Of a stretch of 16,030 bases of DNA, positions 1 through 7,098 are shown in pieces (position 1 is the first letter of the stretch; each line of letters opens with the position of its first letter). The translations under genes were made by a program, and so were the position numbers. Under the pieces are notes generated by a model. The model did not search any database. It was not told where the DNA came from and was given only the letters and a program-made list of their open reading frames with translations. The stretch is from an uncultured Micrococcales bacterium. GTDB lineage: Bacteria > Actinomycetota > Actinomycetes > S36-B12 > UBA10799. The stretch is taken from the NCBI GenBank assembly GCA_937952095.1, contig CALFYG010000259.1, positions 1 to 16,030 on the forward strand. The letters run 5' to 3'.

Positions 1-125
1 GCAGAGTCCCCCGCCTGGAACGAGGCCAGCATCGGGGTCACGAGGTAGTTCAGCGTCGCGGGCTGCAGGTAGGCGGCACCTGCGGCGATGCTGACGCCGA
101 GTACGACGCGACGCGGATCGGGCAT
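1..125 (-). CDS. N-terminal part of a probable membrane transporter (possibly MFS), cut by the window edge
   Basis: Reading the minus strand from the ATG at 125 gives 41 codons that run off the left edge. The peptide begins MPDPRRVVLGVSIAAGAAY and continues LQPATLNYLVTPML. That is a short basic N-terminus followed by a long hydrophobic stretch (about residues 7-33), as in the first membrane helix of a polytopic transporter. A GGAGG Shine-Dalgarno at 134-138 lies 8 bases upstream of this ATG. A GTG at 126-128 is also in frame but is only 5 bases from it. The wording of the first helix reminds me of actinobacterial major facilitator permeases, but 41 residues cannot settle the family or substrate. 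A terminator-like hairpin at 211-249 separates it from nrdJ on the same strand, so it probably has its own promoter. Confidence 0.5.
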   Translation of the reverse strand, partial: MPDPRRVVLGVSIAAGAAYLQPATLNYLVTPMLASFQAGDS

Positions 126-210
126 CACGGCCGCCTCCAGTCATTCGTGGAGCCCGCCATCCATCCTGCCCGCCGGTCCCTCGCCGACGCGCGAGCAGCG
201 CACATGGAAA

Positions 211-249
211 AGGGAGGGCGACCCGCCTCGTGGCAGGGCCGCCCTCCCT
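211..249 (-). terminator. Rho-independent-type terminator after nrdJ
   Basis: A perfect 10-bp inverted repeat (AGGGAGGGCG at 211-220, CGCCCTCCCT at 240-249) encloses a 19-nt loop. Read on the minus strand, the hairpin starts 9 bases after the nrdJ stop and its right arm runs into TTTT (three Ts beyond the arm). The long loop and short T run make it a modest but credible terminator for the nrdR-nrdJ transcript. Confidence 0.6.
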
Positions 250-257
250 CGTCTGTG

Positions 258-3098
258 TCAGCTGCAGCCGCTCGTGGAGCCGCAGCCCTCGCACACGTAG
301 CAGGAACCGGCGGGGCGCATCTTGATCCCGCAGGTCATGCACAGTGGTGCATCCGCCGTCTTGCCGGTGATGGCCTCCAGCAGCTCAGCCGACGAGTGCA
401 CCGAACTCGGCACGCTGGCCGCGCCGACCTCGTGCTCCGCACTGCCGGCGCTGAGGTCCTCAGCCACCGGCTCGGCAGGGGCGGCCGCCGGTGAGGACGC
501 TGCGTGACCGTTCGACTCGTTGAGTTGCTCGGCACGCTCCTCGGCGGTGAAGATCCCCAACGCCGCCCGCTTCTCGTAGGGCAGGTAGTCGAGGGCCAAC
601 CGCCGGAAGATGTAGTCCATCATCGACTGCGCCATGCGGATGTCCGGGTCGTCGGTCATGCCCGACGGCTCGAACCTCATGTTGACGAACTTCGACACGA
701 ACGCCTCGAGCGGCACGCCGTACTGCAGGGCGATCGACGTGGCGATCGAGAACGCGTCCATCACACCGGCCAGCGTGGAACCCTGCTTGCCGAGCTTGAG
801 GAACACCTCACCGAGGCCATCGTCGGGGTAGGAACCCGCCGTCATGTAGCCCTCCGCGCCCCCCACGCTGAACGAGATCGTCTGGCTCGGGCGCACCTTG
901 GGTAGCCGCTTGCGGACCGGACGGGCCTCCACCGCGGCCTCGACGGGAGCAGCCTTCTTGTCCGCCTTGGCGTCGGACAGCGGCTGACCCACCTTGCAGT
1001 TGTCGCGGTAGATGGCAAGGGCCTTCAGACCGAGCTTCCAGCCCTGGAAGTAGATCTCCTCGACCTCTTCGATGGTCGCCGTCTCCGGCATGTTGACCGT
1101 CTTGGAGATGGCTCCCGACAGGAACGGCTGGACCGCCGCCATCATGCGCACGTGACCCATCGGGCTGATCGCGCGCTCACCCATCGCACAGTCGAACACC
1201 GGGTAATGCTCGGGCTTGAGTCCGGGCGCATCCACCACGTGGCCATGAGTCGCGATGTACTCGACGATCGCTTCGATCGTCTCTTCGGCGTAGCCGAGCT
1301 TGGCCAGCGCACGCGGGATCGTCTGGTTCACGATCTGCATAGAGCCGCCACCGACCAGCTTCTTGAACTTCACCAGCGAGAAGTCGGGCTCGATACCGGT
1401 GGTGTCGCAGTCCATCATGAAGCCGATGGTGCCCGTGGGTGCGAGCACGCTGGCCTGGGCGTTGCGCCAGCCGTTCTTGGCACCGATCGCGTTGCCCTCA
1501 TCCCACATGTGCGAGGCCAGGCGCAGGACGTCACCGTCCAGGCTCGACACCGAACGCACGCTGTCCGTCGCCGCCGCGTGCTTGCGCATGACCCGGGCGT
1601 GGGCGGCGGCGTTGCGGGCGAAGCCCGTGTACGGTCCGACCACACCTGCGAGCTCGGCTGAGCGCTTGTAGGCCGCCCCAGTCATCAGGCTGGTGATGGA
1701 CGCCGCAAGGGCCCGACCACCGTCGGAGTCGTAGGGAAGGCCGGTGGCCATGAGCAGCGCCCCGAGGTTCGCGAACCCGATGCCCAACTGCCGGTAGTCA
1801 CGGGTGGTGTCGCCGATCGCCTCAGTCGGGAAGTCAGCGAAGCAGATGGAGATGTCCATCGCGGTGATGATCAGCTGTACGGCCTTGCTGAACTTCTCCG
1901 CTGCGAAACTGCCGTCGTCCTGCAGGAACTTCAGCAGGTTCAGCGAGGCGAGGTTGCACGATGAGTTGTCCAGCGACATGTACTCCGAGCACGGGTTGGA
2001 CGCGGTGATGCGGCCGGTCTCGGGGTTGGTGTGCCAGTCGTTGATGGTGTCGTCGTACTGGATGCCGGGGTCCGCGCAGGCCCAGGCCGCCTCCGACATC
2101 TTGCGGAAGAGTTGCTTGGCGTCGAGGCTCTCGATGACCTCGCCGTTGGTCCGCGCCCGCAGACCGAACTCATCACCGTTCTCCACTGCACGCATGAACT
2201 CGTCAGAGACCCGCACGCTGTTGTTGGCGTTCTGGTACTGGACACTCGTGATGTCCTTGCCCCCGAGGTCCATGTCGAAGCCCGCATCGCGCAGGACGCG
2301 GATCTTCTCCTCCTCGCTGACCTTGGTCTCGATGAACTCCTCGATGTCCGGGTGGTCGACATCGAGAACGACCATCTTCGCCGCCCGCCGGGTGGCACCA
2401 CCGGACTTGATGGTGCCGGCCGAGGCGTCCGCCCCGCGCATGAAGGAGACCGGACCCGAGGCGGTGCCGCCGGAGGAGCGCAGCAGTTCCTTGCTCGAGC
2501 GGATCCGCGAGATGTTCAGACCCGCGCCCGACCCGCCCTTGAAGATCAGCCCCTCTTCGCGGTACCAGTTCAGGATGGAGTCCATCGTGTCGTCGACCGA
2601 CAGGATGAAACAGGCACTCACCTGCTGCGGTGACGTCGTACCGACGTTGAACCACACCGGGGAGTTGAAGGAGAACACCTGGTTCAGCAGCATCCAGGTC
2701 AACTCGACCTCGAAGATCTCGGCATCCTGCTCGGTGGCGAAGTAGCCGTGCTCACGACCGGCCTTGACGTAGGTCAGCACCACGCGGTCGATCAGTTGCT
2801 TGAGGCTCCACTCGCGCTGGTCGGTGCCGAGGGCGCCACGGAAGTACTTCGTGGTCACGATGGTCGAGGCGTTGATGGACCAGAACGACGGGAACTCCAC
2901 GCCGCGCTGTTCGAACACGACCTCGTCGGTCTTCCAGTTGGTCTGCACGACGTCCCGGCGTTCCCACTCGACCTCGTCGTAGGGGTGGACGCCCGGCGTG
3001 GTGTACAGCCGCTCGATGGTCAATCCGGTGGTCTCCACCGTCACCTCGGCCCCCTTCACGCCCGCTGTGCGCGCCTTGGGAATGGACTGGTCGGTCAT
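258..3098 (-). CDS. nrdJ: Adenosylcobalamin-dependent (class II) ribonucleoside-diphosphate reductase
   Basis: This 946-residue protein should reduce ribonucleotides to deoxyribonucleotides using a radical generated from coenzyme B12, in the cytoplasm and without oxygen. The radical-site motif NPCSEY carries Asn368, Cys370 (thiyl radical) and Glu372. Cys163 (SACFI) and Cys381 (SSCNLAS) match the redox-active pair. PTGTIGF and the DCDTTGIEPDF region fit the catalytic barrel. A TSCPD-type region lies around 735-845 (TISFSVGG onward). An Ala/Glu-rich linker then leads to a Cys-rich tail, with CMTC at 920-923, Cys933, Cys936, Cys939 and Cys945. This tail is the usual reductant-facing end of the long NrdJ form. 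The ATG at 3098 has an AAGGAGGG ribosome site at 3102-3109 and overlaps the nrdR stop as ATGA, so the two are probably translationally coupled. Length and motifs are complete. No class I or III reductase genes are visible here. Confidence 0.97.
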   Translation of the reverse strand: MTDQSIPKARTAGVKGAEVTVETTGLTIERLYTTPGVHPYDEVEWERRDVVQTNWKTDEVVFEQRGVEFPSFWSINASTIVTTKYFRGALGTDQREWSLKQLIDRVVLTYVKAGREHGYFATEQDAEIFEVELTWMLLNQVFSFNSPVWFNVGTTSPQQVSACFILSVDDTMDSILNWYREEGLIFKGGSGAGLNISRIRSSKELLRSSGGTASGPVSFMRGADASAGTIKSGGATRRAAKMVVLDVDHPDIEEFIETKVSEEEKIRVLRDAGFDMDLGGKDITSVQYQNANNSVRVSDEFMRAVENGDEFGLRARTNGEVIESLDAKQLFRKMSEAAWACADPGIQYDDTINDWHTNPETGRITASNPCSEYMSLDNSSCNLASLNLLKFLQDDGSFAAEKFSKAVQLIITAMDISICFADFPTEAIGDTTRDYRQLGIGFANLGALLMATGLPYDSDGGRALAASITSLMTGAAYKRSAELAGVVGPYTGFARNAAAHARVMRKHAAATDSVRSVSSLDGDVLRLASHMWDEGNAIGAKNGWRNAQASVLAPTGTIGFMMDCDTTGIEPDFSLVKFKKLVGGGSMQIVNQTIPRALAKLGYAEETIEAIVEYIATHGHVVDAPGLKPEHYPVFDCAMGERAISPMGHVRMMAAVQPFLSGAISKTVNMPETATIEEVEEIYFQGWKLGLKALAIYRDNCKVGQPLSDAKADKKAAPVEAAVEARPVRKRLPKVRPSQTISFSVGGAEGYMTAGSYPDDGLGEVFLKLGKQGSTLAGVMDAFSIATSIALQYGVPLEAFVSKFVNMRFEPSGMTDDPDIRMAQSMMDYIFRRLALDYLPYEKRAALGIFTAEERAEQLNESNGHAASSPAAAPAEPVAEDLSAGSAEHEVGAASVPSSVHSSAELLEAITGKTADAPLCMTCGIKMRPAGSCYVCEGCGSTSGCS

Positions 3099-3634
3099 GT
3101 GCCCTCCTTCTGGACAACAGTTGAGAGGGCCTGTTTGTGCCCCTCGGTGATATCGATCCGCACTTTCTTCGGCCGGTTACCGGACGGCGACCGACTGGCT
3201 TTCAACAACGCGATCTCCTGCTCGAAATCGTCGAGGGAGTCGAACGCCCGGTACACGGACGCGAACCGCAGGTAGGCGACCTCGTCGAGGTCGCGCAGAG
3301 GGCCCAGAATGGTCAGACCGATCTCGTGGGCGGGTACCTCTGCGCAGCCCGAGTCACGAAGGGTGTCCTCGACCTGCTGGGCGAGGACGGCCAACTCGTC
3401 GTCACCGACCGGCCGGCCCTGGCACGCCTTGCGCACCCCGCTGATGATCTTGTCCCGCCGGAACGGTTCCACCACACCGGAACGCTTCACGACATTGAGC
3501 GCGGCCACCTCGATGGTGGTGAACCGACGCTGGCATGCCGCGCACTGCCTGCGTCGCCGGACGGCCGCGCCGTCGTCGGCCAGCCGGGAATCAACGACCC
3601 GGGAGTCGTCGCTTCGGCAGAACGGGCAGTGCAT
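3095..3634 (-). CDS. nrdR: Transcriptional repressor NrdR (zinc ribbon and ATP-cone)
   Basis: NrdR senses nucleotides through its ATP-cone and represses ribonucleotide reductase genes. The protein is 179 residues, close to the usual size. It begins MHCPFC, with zinc-ribbon cysteines at 3, 6, 31 and 34 and the family's basic RRRRQCAAC stretch. The ATP-cone follows from about residue 46 (VVKRSGVVEPFRRDKI) to about 136, ending near YLRFASVYRAF. The reading frame stays open upstream to 3844, but family N-termini start at MHCPFC, and the ATG at 3634 has a GGAGA site at 3639-3643, so I start it there. It is the first gene of the nrdR-nrdJ operon, as in Streptomyces. Its own leader carries candidate operators (see 3695-3840), consistent with autoregulation. 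Confidence 0.96.
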   Translation of the reverse strand: MHCPFCRSDDSRVVDSRLADDGAAVRRRRQCAACQRRFTTIEVAALNVVKRSGVVEPFRRDKIISGVRKACQGRPVGDDELAVLAQQVEDTLRDSGCAEVPAHEIGLTILGPLRDLDEVAYLRFASVYRAFDSLDDFEQEIALLKASRSPSGNRPKKVRIDITEGHKQALSTVVQKEGT

Positions 3635-3694
3635 CGCGTCTCCAAACCACTTGTGATGGATTTCCACCGGCATCCCGGCGCATTCCGGGGGTTC

Positions 3695-3758
3695 TGTGGA
3701 CGATTCGGCGGATTTCCTGGGGACAACCTGTGCCGTTCCGACCACAACCTGTGGATGA
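3695..3758 (-). promoter_or_regulatory. Three DnaA-box-like 9-mers in the nrdR leader
   Basis: On the minus strand, TCATCCACA (3750-3758), TTGTCCCCA (3718-3726) and TCGTCCACA (3695-3703) all point the same way. Each differs by one base from a known DnaA box (TTATCCACA in E. coli, TTGTCCACA in Actinobacteria). They fall between the candidate promoter and the nrdR start, in what would be the 5' leader. The direct repeat ACAACCTGTG (plus strand, 3723-3732 and 3744-3753, exactly 21 bp apart) overlaps two of them. Function is inferred. DnaA control of ribonucleotide reductase genes is known for E. coli nrdAB, but I know of no such case for nrdJ. Confidence 0.35.
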
Positions 3759-3773
3759 ATCACATCGGTGTAA

Positions 3774-3789
3774 CTACTACATGTGGTGG
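3774..3789 (-). promoter_or_regulatory. Candidate NrdR box
   Basis: The imperfect 16-bp palindrome CCACCACATGTAGTAG (minus strand) keeps 11 of 16 positions of the NrdR-box consensus ACACWATATATWGTGT, including the inner C, A, T and G of both half-sites. It would overlap the start point of the candidate promoter at 3792-3820. NrdR boxes normally come in pairs about three helical turns apart. The dyad CCACA-N3-TGTGG at 3742-3754 is roughly that distance away but matches the consensus poorly. Confidence 0.35.
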
Positions 3790-3791
3790 CA

Positions 3792-3820
3792 ACCGTATGC
3801 GCCATCCCAGATGTGTGCAA
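3792..3820 (-). promoter_or_regulatory. Candidate promoter of the nrdR-nrdJ operon
   Basis: On the minus strand a TTGCAC -35 (3815-3820) and a TACGGT -10 (3792-3797) are separated by 17 bases. TACGGT fits the actinobacterial TAnnnT pattern. Transcription would start near 3785, giving a leader of about 150 bases before nrdR. Confidence 0.4.
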
Positions 3821-3827
3821 GCACTTT

Positions 3828-3840
3828 CGACACTGTGTCG
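3828..3840. repeat. Perfect 13-bp palindrome upstream of the nrdR promoter
   Basis: CGACACTGTGTCG has two perfect 6-bp arms around one central base. The short centre makes it a poor RNA hairpin, so a dyad operator is more likely than a terminator for the LysM gene that ends at 3863. It sits about 50 bases upstream of the inferred nrdR start point. I do not recognise the binding protein. Confidence 0.35.
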
Positions 3841-3862
3841 CCACGCGTGTCCGAACCGGCGA

Positions 3863-4318
3863 TCAGCGCCGGCCCGCGGCGGGCAGCATCAGCACCTCGC
3901 CGGCCTGCAGAACATGACCGGTCGACAGTCCGTTCAGCTCACGGATCTCACCCACGACGCTGCGCGGATCACTGGTGGGGGCGGTGGCCCGCGCGATGTC
4001 CCACAAGGTGTCGCCCATCGCCACTGTGTAGGCGGGATGCGCCGCGGTCTCGGCGGGTCCGGCGGCCGCCAGCGCCGGGGACGACACGGAACTGGCGGAC
4101 AGCGACGGGTTCAGTAGCCCTGAGAGGACCAGAGTGCCCAGGAAGACCGCCGCGATCCACCCGACGATCCGCCACTGGACGGCATCCACGACGCCTTTCG
4201 CGGTCGCCTCCGCCGACACCTCCGGGAACGCCTGCCGGTCGTCCACGGAGGGTTCGATTCCGGCAACCGACGACCAGCGCAGGGGGGCCACCCGGGGGGA
4301 AGCACTGATGGTAGCCAT
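3863..4318 (-). CDS. LysM-domain single-pass membrane protein divergent from lexA; probable SOS cell-division inhibitor (ChiZ/DivS-like)
   Basis: This is a 151-residue protein. A polar N-terminus of about 50 residues is followed by one membrane helix at about 51-69 (IVGWIAAVFLGTLVLSGLL), an Ala/Ser-rich spacer, and a C-terminal LysM domain at about 97-146 (YTVAMGDTLWDIA through LQAGEVLMLP). The topology suggests a cytoplasmic N-terminus and a LysM domain facing the cell wall. In Mycobacterium (Rv2719c/ChiZ) and Corynebacterium (DivS), a small membrane gene divergent from lexA is SOS-induced and blocks division. The position, topology and LexA boxes here point to the same role, but that is inference. 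I see no separate hydrolase domain. The ATG at 4318 has an AGGAG site at 4324-4328. The GTG at 4324 is also in frame but overlaps that site. Confidence 0.8.
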   Translation of the reverse strand: MATISASPRVAPLRWSSVAGIEPSVDDRQAFPEVSAEATAKGVVDAVQWRIVGWIAAVFLGTLVLSGLLNPSLSASSVSSPALAAAGPAETAAHPAYTVAMGDTLWDIARATAPTSDPRSVVGEIRELNGLSTGHVLQAGEVLMLPAAGRR

Positions 4319-4333
4319 GTCCACTCCTGTTCT

Positions 4334-4349
4334 TCGAACACACGTTCTT
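4334..4349. promoter_or_regulatory. LexA box 1 (SOS box)
   Basis: TCGAACACACGTTCTT contains perfect half-sites GAAC-ACAC-GTTC at 4336-4347, the actinobacterial LexA operator. It lies directly upstream of the LysM gene's ribosome site and should repress that gene before DNA damage. Confidence 0.85.
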
Positions 4350-4351
4350 CA

Positions 4352-4365
4352 TGAACGCATGTTCG
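4352..4365. promoter_or_regulatory. LexA box 2 (SOS box)
   Basis: GAAC-GCAT-GTTC at 4353-4364 has perfect half-sites with an outer G on the right. Its centre is 17 bp from that of box 1, so two LexA dimers would sit side by side over the leader of the LysM gene. Confidence 0.85.
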
Positions 4366-4403
4366 ATTTCTACCAGATGGGTCCGACACGTTTCCACACA
4401 TGT

Positions 4404-4417
4404 CGAACATGTGTTTG
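4404..4417. promoter_or_regulatory. LexA box 3, at the lexA promoter
   Basis: CGAAC-ATGT-GTTTG has one mismatch in the right half-site (GTTT for GTTC). It overlaps the lexA -35 hexamer (4415-4420), the expected place for autorepression. The single mismatch may give weaker binding than boxes 1 and 2. Confidence 0.75.
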
Positions 4418-4443
4418 ATTCAGGGCCTCGATCCCGCTACTGT
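4415..4443 (+). promoter_or_regulatory. lexA promoter
   Basis: TTGATT (-35, 4415-4420) and TACTGT (-10, 4438-4443) are 17 bases apart. TACTGT fits TAnnnT. The -35 overlaps LexA box 3. Transcription would start near 4450, about 43 bases before the lexA start codon. Confidence 0.65.
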
Positions 4444-4492
4444 GACAGCAGACCGGACGTCGGGTCCGAGTACTGGAATGGAGGAGGCAACC

Positions 4493-5194
4493 ATGTCCCC
4501 AGGCGAGAGCGACACGCGCAGCACCGGCGGATCGGACGTCGTGGAACTGCCGGACAGCCCCGCTGGCCAGGACGGCCTGACCGAACGACAGCGCCGGATC
4601 CTGCAGGAGATCAGGCACGCGGTCGAAACCCGCGGCTACCCGCCGTCCGTGCGCGAGATCGGCGAGGTGGTCGGTCTTACGAGTCCATCCTCGGTCAACT
4701 ACCAACTCAAGGCCCTGGAACGCAAGGGCTATCTGCGACGAGATCCCCACCGGCCCCGCGCCCTCGAGGTCCTGCTGCCCGGCGAGGCCGACGAGACTGA
4801 CAGTGGCGATGCACGGCCCACCCCGCGCTACGTACCCCTTGTGGGTCGCATCGCCGCAGGTGGCCCGATCCTGGCCGAGCAGGCTGTCGAATCCGTCTTC
4901 CCGCTGCCGGCAGAACTCGTCGGCGATGGTGAACTGTTCCTGCTGAACGTCGTCGGCGAGTCGATGATCGACGCTGCCATCTGTGACGGCGACTGGGTGG
5001 TCGTACGGCGCCAGCCAGATGCGGTCAACGGGGACATCGTGGCCGCCCTGCTCGATGACGAGGCGACGGTGAAGACGTTCAAGCGCAAGGACGGGAAGGT
5101 CTGGCTTCTCCCCCACAACGAAGCCTTCGAGCCCATCGACGGCACCCACGCGCAGGTCTTGGGCAAAGTGGTGGCGGTGCTTCGCCGGGTCTAG
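4493..5194 (+). CDS. lexA: LexA repressor, SOS regulon master regulator and self-cleaving protease
   Basis: LexA represses SOS genes until RecA filaments stimulate its self-cleavage. The protein is 233 residues from the ATG at 4493, which follows a GGAGGAGG site by 5 bases. The open frame reaches 4400, but that start would lie inside the operator region, so I reject it. The N-terminal winged helix runs from LTERQRRILQEI (29 onward) through PSVREIGEVVGLTSPSSV to about 95. The cleavage site is Ala122-Gly123 (GRIAAGG). The catalytic dyad is Ser157 (GESMID) and Lys194 (ATVKTF), with the same spacing as in E. coli LexA (35 and 37 residues). A short acidic linker (about 97-110) joins the domains. 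Box 3 at its promoter predicts autoregulation. Its stop codon shares CTAG with the convergent helicase gene. Confidence 0.98.
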   Translation: MSPGESDTRSTGGSDVVELPDSPAGQDGLTERQRRILQEIRHAVETRGYPPSVREIGEVVGLTSPSSVNYQLKALERKGYLRRDPHRPRALEVLLPGEADETDSGDARPTPRYVPLVGRIAAGGPILAEQAVESVFPLPAELVGDGELFLLNVVGESMIDAAICDGDWVVVRRQPDAVNGDIVAALLDDEATVKTFKRKDGKVWLLPHNEAFEPIDGTHAQVLGKVVAVLRRV

Positions 5195-7098
5195 GAGCTC
5201 AGTCGGGCATCAAGGCGCCGCAGCGCCTCCGCGACCTTCGACGGGTCGGTCATGAACGCGAAGGGCGGAAGGCTACGGCGAAGGTAGCCGCCGTAACGGC
5301 GGTTGGCCAGGCGGCTGTCGAGGATCGCAACCACACCGCGGTCCTCTCCGCTACGGATCAGCCGGCCCGCCCCCTGGGCCAGGGTCACGGCGGCCTGCGG
5401 AAGCGACACCTGCATCCAGCCCGAGCCACCTCGGGCATCGATGGCTGCCTGTCGCGCGCTGACCACTGGATCGGTGGGCGGCGGGAACGGCAACTTGTCG
5501 ATGATCACCAACGTGCACGCGTCACCCGGGACATCCACGCCTTGCCACAACCCCAGGGTGCCGACCAGCACACTGTCCGGTTCCTCAGCGAACTGCCGGA
5601 TCAGCGGCGCGGTCGGCTCACCGCGTTTCTGCACCAGCAGGCGGCCCGGGGCGGTGAGTTCGAGCGCTTGCGCCATGGCCGCCACGCCGTTCCACGAGGC
5701 CATGAGCACGAGGGCTCTTCCCCCGGCGGCCTGTACAAGGTCAGTGGCGATACCCAGGGCCTGCGGAGTGGGCCAATCCGGGCCCGGAGGCGCCAAGCGG
5801 TCGGGAACGAACAGGATGCCCTGCGTCTGGTAGTCGAACGGGCTCCCGACGTCCTCGCCGATCCACTCGCCTGCCCGCAGGCCCAGACTCTCGGCCACGG
5901 TGCTGAACGTCCCACCGATCTGCAGCGTCGCCGATGTGAACACCGCCGCCCGCTCGCCGATGATGCCCTCGCGCACCACATCCGACACGTCCAGCGGCAG
6001 GACCACCAGACGGTCCCGACGCCGCCACATCACGCGGGTGTCATCGACGGACAGCAACTCACCTGCTGCCTCAGACACCGTTTCGCAGGCCGCCAGGGCC
6101 CGCTGTCGGGCCGAGGCATCCGCGTCCGTGGCCCGGCGCAAGGCGGCGGTCGCCACCCCCGAGGCCTCTCTGACGGTGGACAGCGCCTGCAGGATCTCGC
6201 GTGGCAATTCGGCCAGGCGTCGACCCTCCGGGGCGTCCCAGAGCGCCAATCCCGACTCCAGTGCGTCAGCGGCGTCCAGCAATCGGTCGGCCTCCTCGGT
6301 ACAACCGGCCGAGCGCGTACGACGCGCCGCGCGGTTCAGGGCCTCCACCGACAACTCGTCCGTGGCAGCCCTCTGCAATGCCGCAGGCAGGGCGTGCGCC
6401 TCGTCGACGATCACCGCGTCGTGCTCGCCGATGATCGCCTCCTGCACGGCATTGAGGGCGAGCAGGGTGTGGTTGGTGATGACGATGTCCGCGGCGCGCG
6501 CCTGGGCGATGGCCTTCTCCGCCCAGCACTGCTCCACGAACGCACACCCCGATCCCCGTGCGCACTCCTGAGACGTGACCGAGTACGCCGACCACACCAG
6601 ACCCGACACGTCCTCCAGCTCGTCGCGGTCACCGGTCGTGGTCTCCTCGGCCCACTGCATCACCCGTTGCGCCTGACGCTCCATGTCCGTGTGGTCGAGG
6701 GTCTGCTGATCGGGATCCTCCACACCCTCGGTCCGTGCCAGGCACAGGTAGTTGCTACGACCCTTCAAGGTCGCGAAGGCGATGTCCCGCGGCAGGTCAT
6801 CGACCATGCTCGCCACGGTCCTCGGCACGTCCCGCTCGACCAACTGGTGCTGCAGCGCGAGGGTCGCGGTCGCGATCACCACCCGGCTCTCCCCCTGTGG
6901 GCTCTCGGCGGCGTGCATCACCGCGGGCACGAGATACCCCACCGACTTACCGGTACCGGTGCCGGCCTGGATCAGCACCGTGGAGTGTTTGCGCAGCGCC
7001 TCCTCCACCAGGTCGACCATCTGCTGCTGCCCGGGCCGCTGCGCGCCCCGCAGATCGGTGACAACGGCGTCGAGGAACTGCCGGGCGGAGGACGTCAT
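5191..7098 (-). CDS. DinG/XPD-family ATP-dependent DNA helicase with Fe-S cluster cysteines
   Basis: This 635-residue superfamily 2 helicase is of the DinG/YoaA type and probably unwinds 5'-tailed DNA or R-loops during repair. Walker A GTGTGKS is at 46-52 and the DEAH box at 232-235 (IVDEAH). Between them lie Cys119, Cys179, Cys185 and Cys191, the arrangement of a 4Fe-4S cluster in XPD-like helicases. C-terminal motifs include LGLWQGVDVPG and QGAGRLIRS. There is no N-terminal exonuclease domain, unlike some Firmicute DinG proteins. I chose the ATG at 7098. A GTG at 7101 is also in frame and neither has a good ribosome site. TAAGAC at 7106-7111 lies 7 bases before the ATG and could be a -10 of a leaderless transcript. 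No LexA box is visible upstream, although E. coli dinG has one. The stop overlaps that of lexA. Confidence 0.9.
   Translation of the reverse strand: MTSSARQFLDAVVTDLRGAQRPGQQQMVDLVEEALRKHSTVLIQAGTGTGKSVGYLVPAVMHAAESPQGESRVVIATATLALQHQLVERDVPRTVASMVDDLPRDIAFATLKGRSNYLCLARTEGVEDPDQQTLDHTDMERQAQRVMQWAEETTTGDRDELEDVSGLVWSAYSVTSQECARGSGCAFVEQCWAEKAIAQARAADIVITNHTLLALNAVQEAIIGEHDAVIVDEAHALPAALQRAATDELSVEALNRAARRTRSAGCTEEADRLLDAADALESGLALWDAPEGRRLAELPREILQALSTVREASGVATAALRRATDADASARQRALAACETVSEAAGELLSVDDTRVMWRRRDRLVVLPLDVSDVVREGIIGERAAVFTSATLQIGGTFSTVAESLGLRAGEWIGEDVGSPFDYQTQGILFVPDRLAPPGPDWPTPQALGIATDLVQAAGGRALVLMASWNGVAAMAQALELTAPGRLLVQKRGEPTAPLIRQFAEEPDSVLVGTLGLWQGVDVPGDACTLVIIDKLPFPPPTDPVVSARQAAIDARGGSGWMQVSLPQAAVTLAQGAGRLIRSGEDRGVVAILDSRLANRRYGGYLRRSLPPFAFMTDPSKVAEALRRLDARLSS

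Noticed and set aside
1804..2745. Plus-strand open frame of 313 codons
   Set aside because: It is antisense to nrdJ, whose conserved motifs are complete on the other strand. Long antisense frames are expected in GC-rich genes.
3635..3844. 70-codon N-terminal extension of nrdR
   Set aside because: NrdR proteins start at the zinc ribbon MHCPFC, and the extension crosses the candidate promoter and operators.
3635..3862. Cobalamin riboswitch upstream of the B12-dependent reductase operon
   Set aside because: I could not find a B12-box-like sequence or the expected long structured leader. Known actinobacterial cases control the alternative class I enzyme instead.
4400..4492. 31-codon N-terminal extension of lexA
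   Set aside because: It would start inside LexA box 3 and upstream of the promoter -10. The ATG at 4493 has a strong ribosome site.
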